A stretch of 35,852 nucleotides of DNA from a bacterium (lineage in GTDB: Bacteria > Moduliflexota > Moduliflexia > Moduliflexales > JAUQPW01). The stretch spans positions 31,834 to 67,685 of the forward strand of contig JAUQPW010000015.1 in NCBI GenBank assembly GCA_030550175.1. Direction: 5' to 3'. A program made the translations under genes and the position numbers. Numbering within the stretch: the stretch's first letter is position 1; each line of letters starts with the position of its first letter. Below are positions 35,706-35,852 of the stretch, piece by piece. The notes under the pieces were generated by a model that did no database searches, was not told the DNA's origin, and worked only from the letters and a program-made list of their open reading frames with translations.

Positions 35706-35852
35706 ATGCAAAATTTCCAAAAAATTTTAGAAGCCCTTTCAGATTTTCTTTTTCCGGCGGAATGTACTTTTTGTAAAAATTTTTTGGGAGAAGAACGGAT
35801 TTTAAATTTTTGCAAAAATTGCTGGAGGAAAGTAGAATTAATAGAGGACTCA
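35706..35852 (+). CDS. ComF-family protein, 5' part only
   Basis: The gene starts at an ATG and runs off the window after 49 codons without a stop. The visible part has LSDFLFPAECTFCKNFLG and a second pair in FCKNCW. Two CxxC pairs form the N-terminal zinc ribbon typical of ComF/GntX proteins (phosphoribosyltransferase-like). ComF supports natural transformation in several bacteria, which fits comEC and comEA nearby. Assignment rests on the short N-terminus only. Confidence 0.7.
   Translation, partial: MQNFQKILEALSDFLFPAECTFCKNFLGEERILNFCKNCWRKVELIEDS

Overview
The window looks like chromosomal DNA from an uncultivated diderm (Gram-negative-type) bacterium of moderate GC content. Several lipoproteins, an outer-membrane beta-barrel gene and SBBP/TolB-type secreted propeller proteins point to an outer membrane. 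No rRNA or clade-specific marker is present, so I do not name a phylum. A deltaproteobacterial or candidate-phylum lineage is a guess only.

Layout. (1) 1-11.9 kb is mostly intact housekeeping and envelope DNA: clpP with a clear sigma70-type promoter, an RlmD-type 23S rRNA methyltransferase, a three-gene family-5 peptide/nickel ABC importer operon, a DedA protein, a beta-helix lipoprotein divergent from a large M23 (LytM) protein, and two small exported proteins. Gaps between genes carry palindromic repeat elements. (2) 12.1-17.3 kb is a lasso peptide (RiPP) gene cluster: promoter, B1 (PqqD-like recognition element), B2 (leader peptidase), C (Asn-synthetase-like cyclase), a 55-residue precursor A, an HPr-kinase-like gene and an NTP_transf_5 nucleotidyltransferase gene. 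The precursor at 14916-15083 matches the YxxPxLxxxGxxxxxTx leader rule exactly. It predicts a 17-residue core, LVESNPTDGWFGSAPLK, with a Leu1-Asp8 ring. The cyclase gene carries a frameshift and an in-frame TGA as given. (3) 17.4-29.4 kb is a graveyard of exported-protein genes, almost all on the minus strand: a cell-wall amidase with many domains, two DUF7948/SBBP-type genes, two TolB-type propeller lipoproteins, a small outer-membrane barrel and a short lipoprotein. Nearly every one is broken by a nonsense codon, a homopolymer frameshift, a duplication or a recombination junction. One intact XRE-type regulator sits inside. (4) 29.5-35.85 kb is again intact: comEC and comEA (DNA uptake), copA and csoR (copper efflux and sensing) with a probable operator, and the 5' end of a divergent comF-like gene.

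How it fits together. In the lasso cluster, B1 would bind the leader, B2 would cut after Thr-Arg, and C would activate Asp8 and close the ring on Leu1. The kinase and nucleotidyltransferase are candidate tailoring enzymes. No lasso ABC exporter is visible. CsoR would repress its own promoter, and possibly copA, until Cu(I) binds. The decay zone shares AT-rich leader sequences upstream of three secreted genes, which suggests a formerly co-regulated surface-protein set. Flanking genes remain open, including one with a T7 run in correct frame, so the lesions are not obviously uniform sequencing error.
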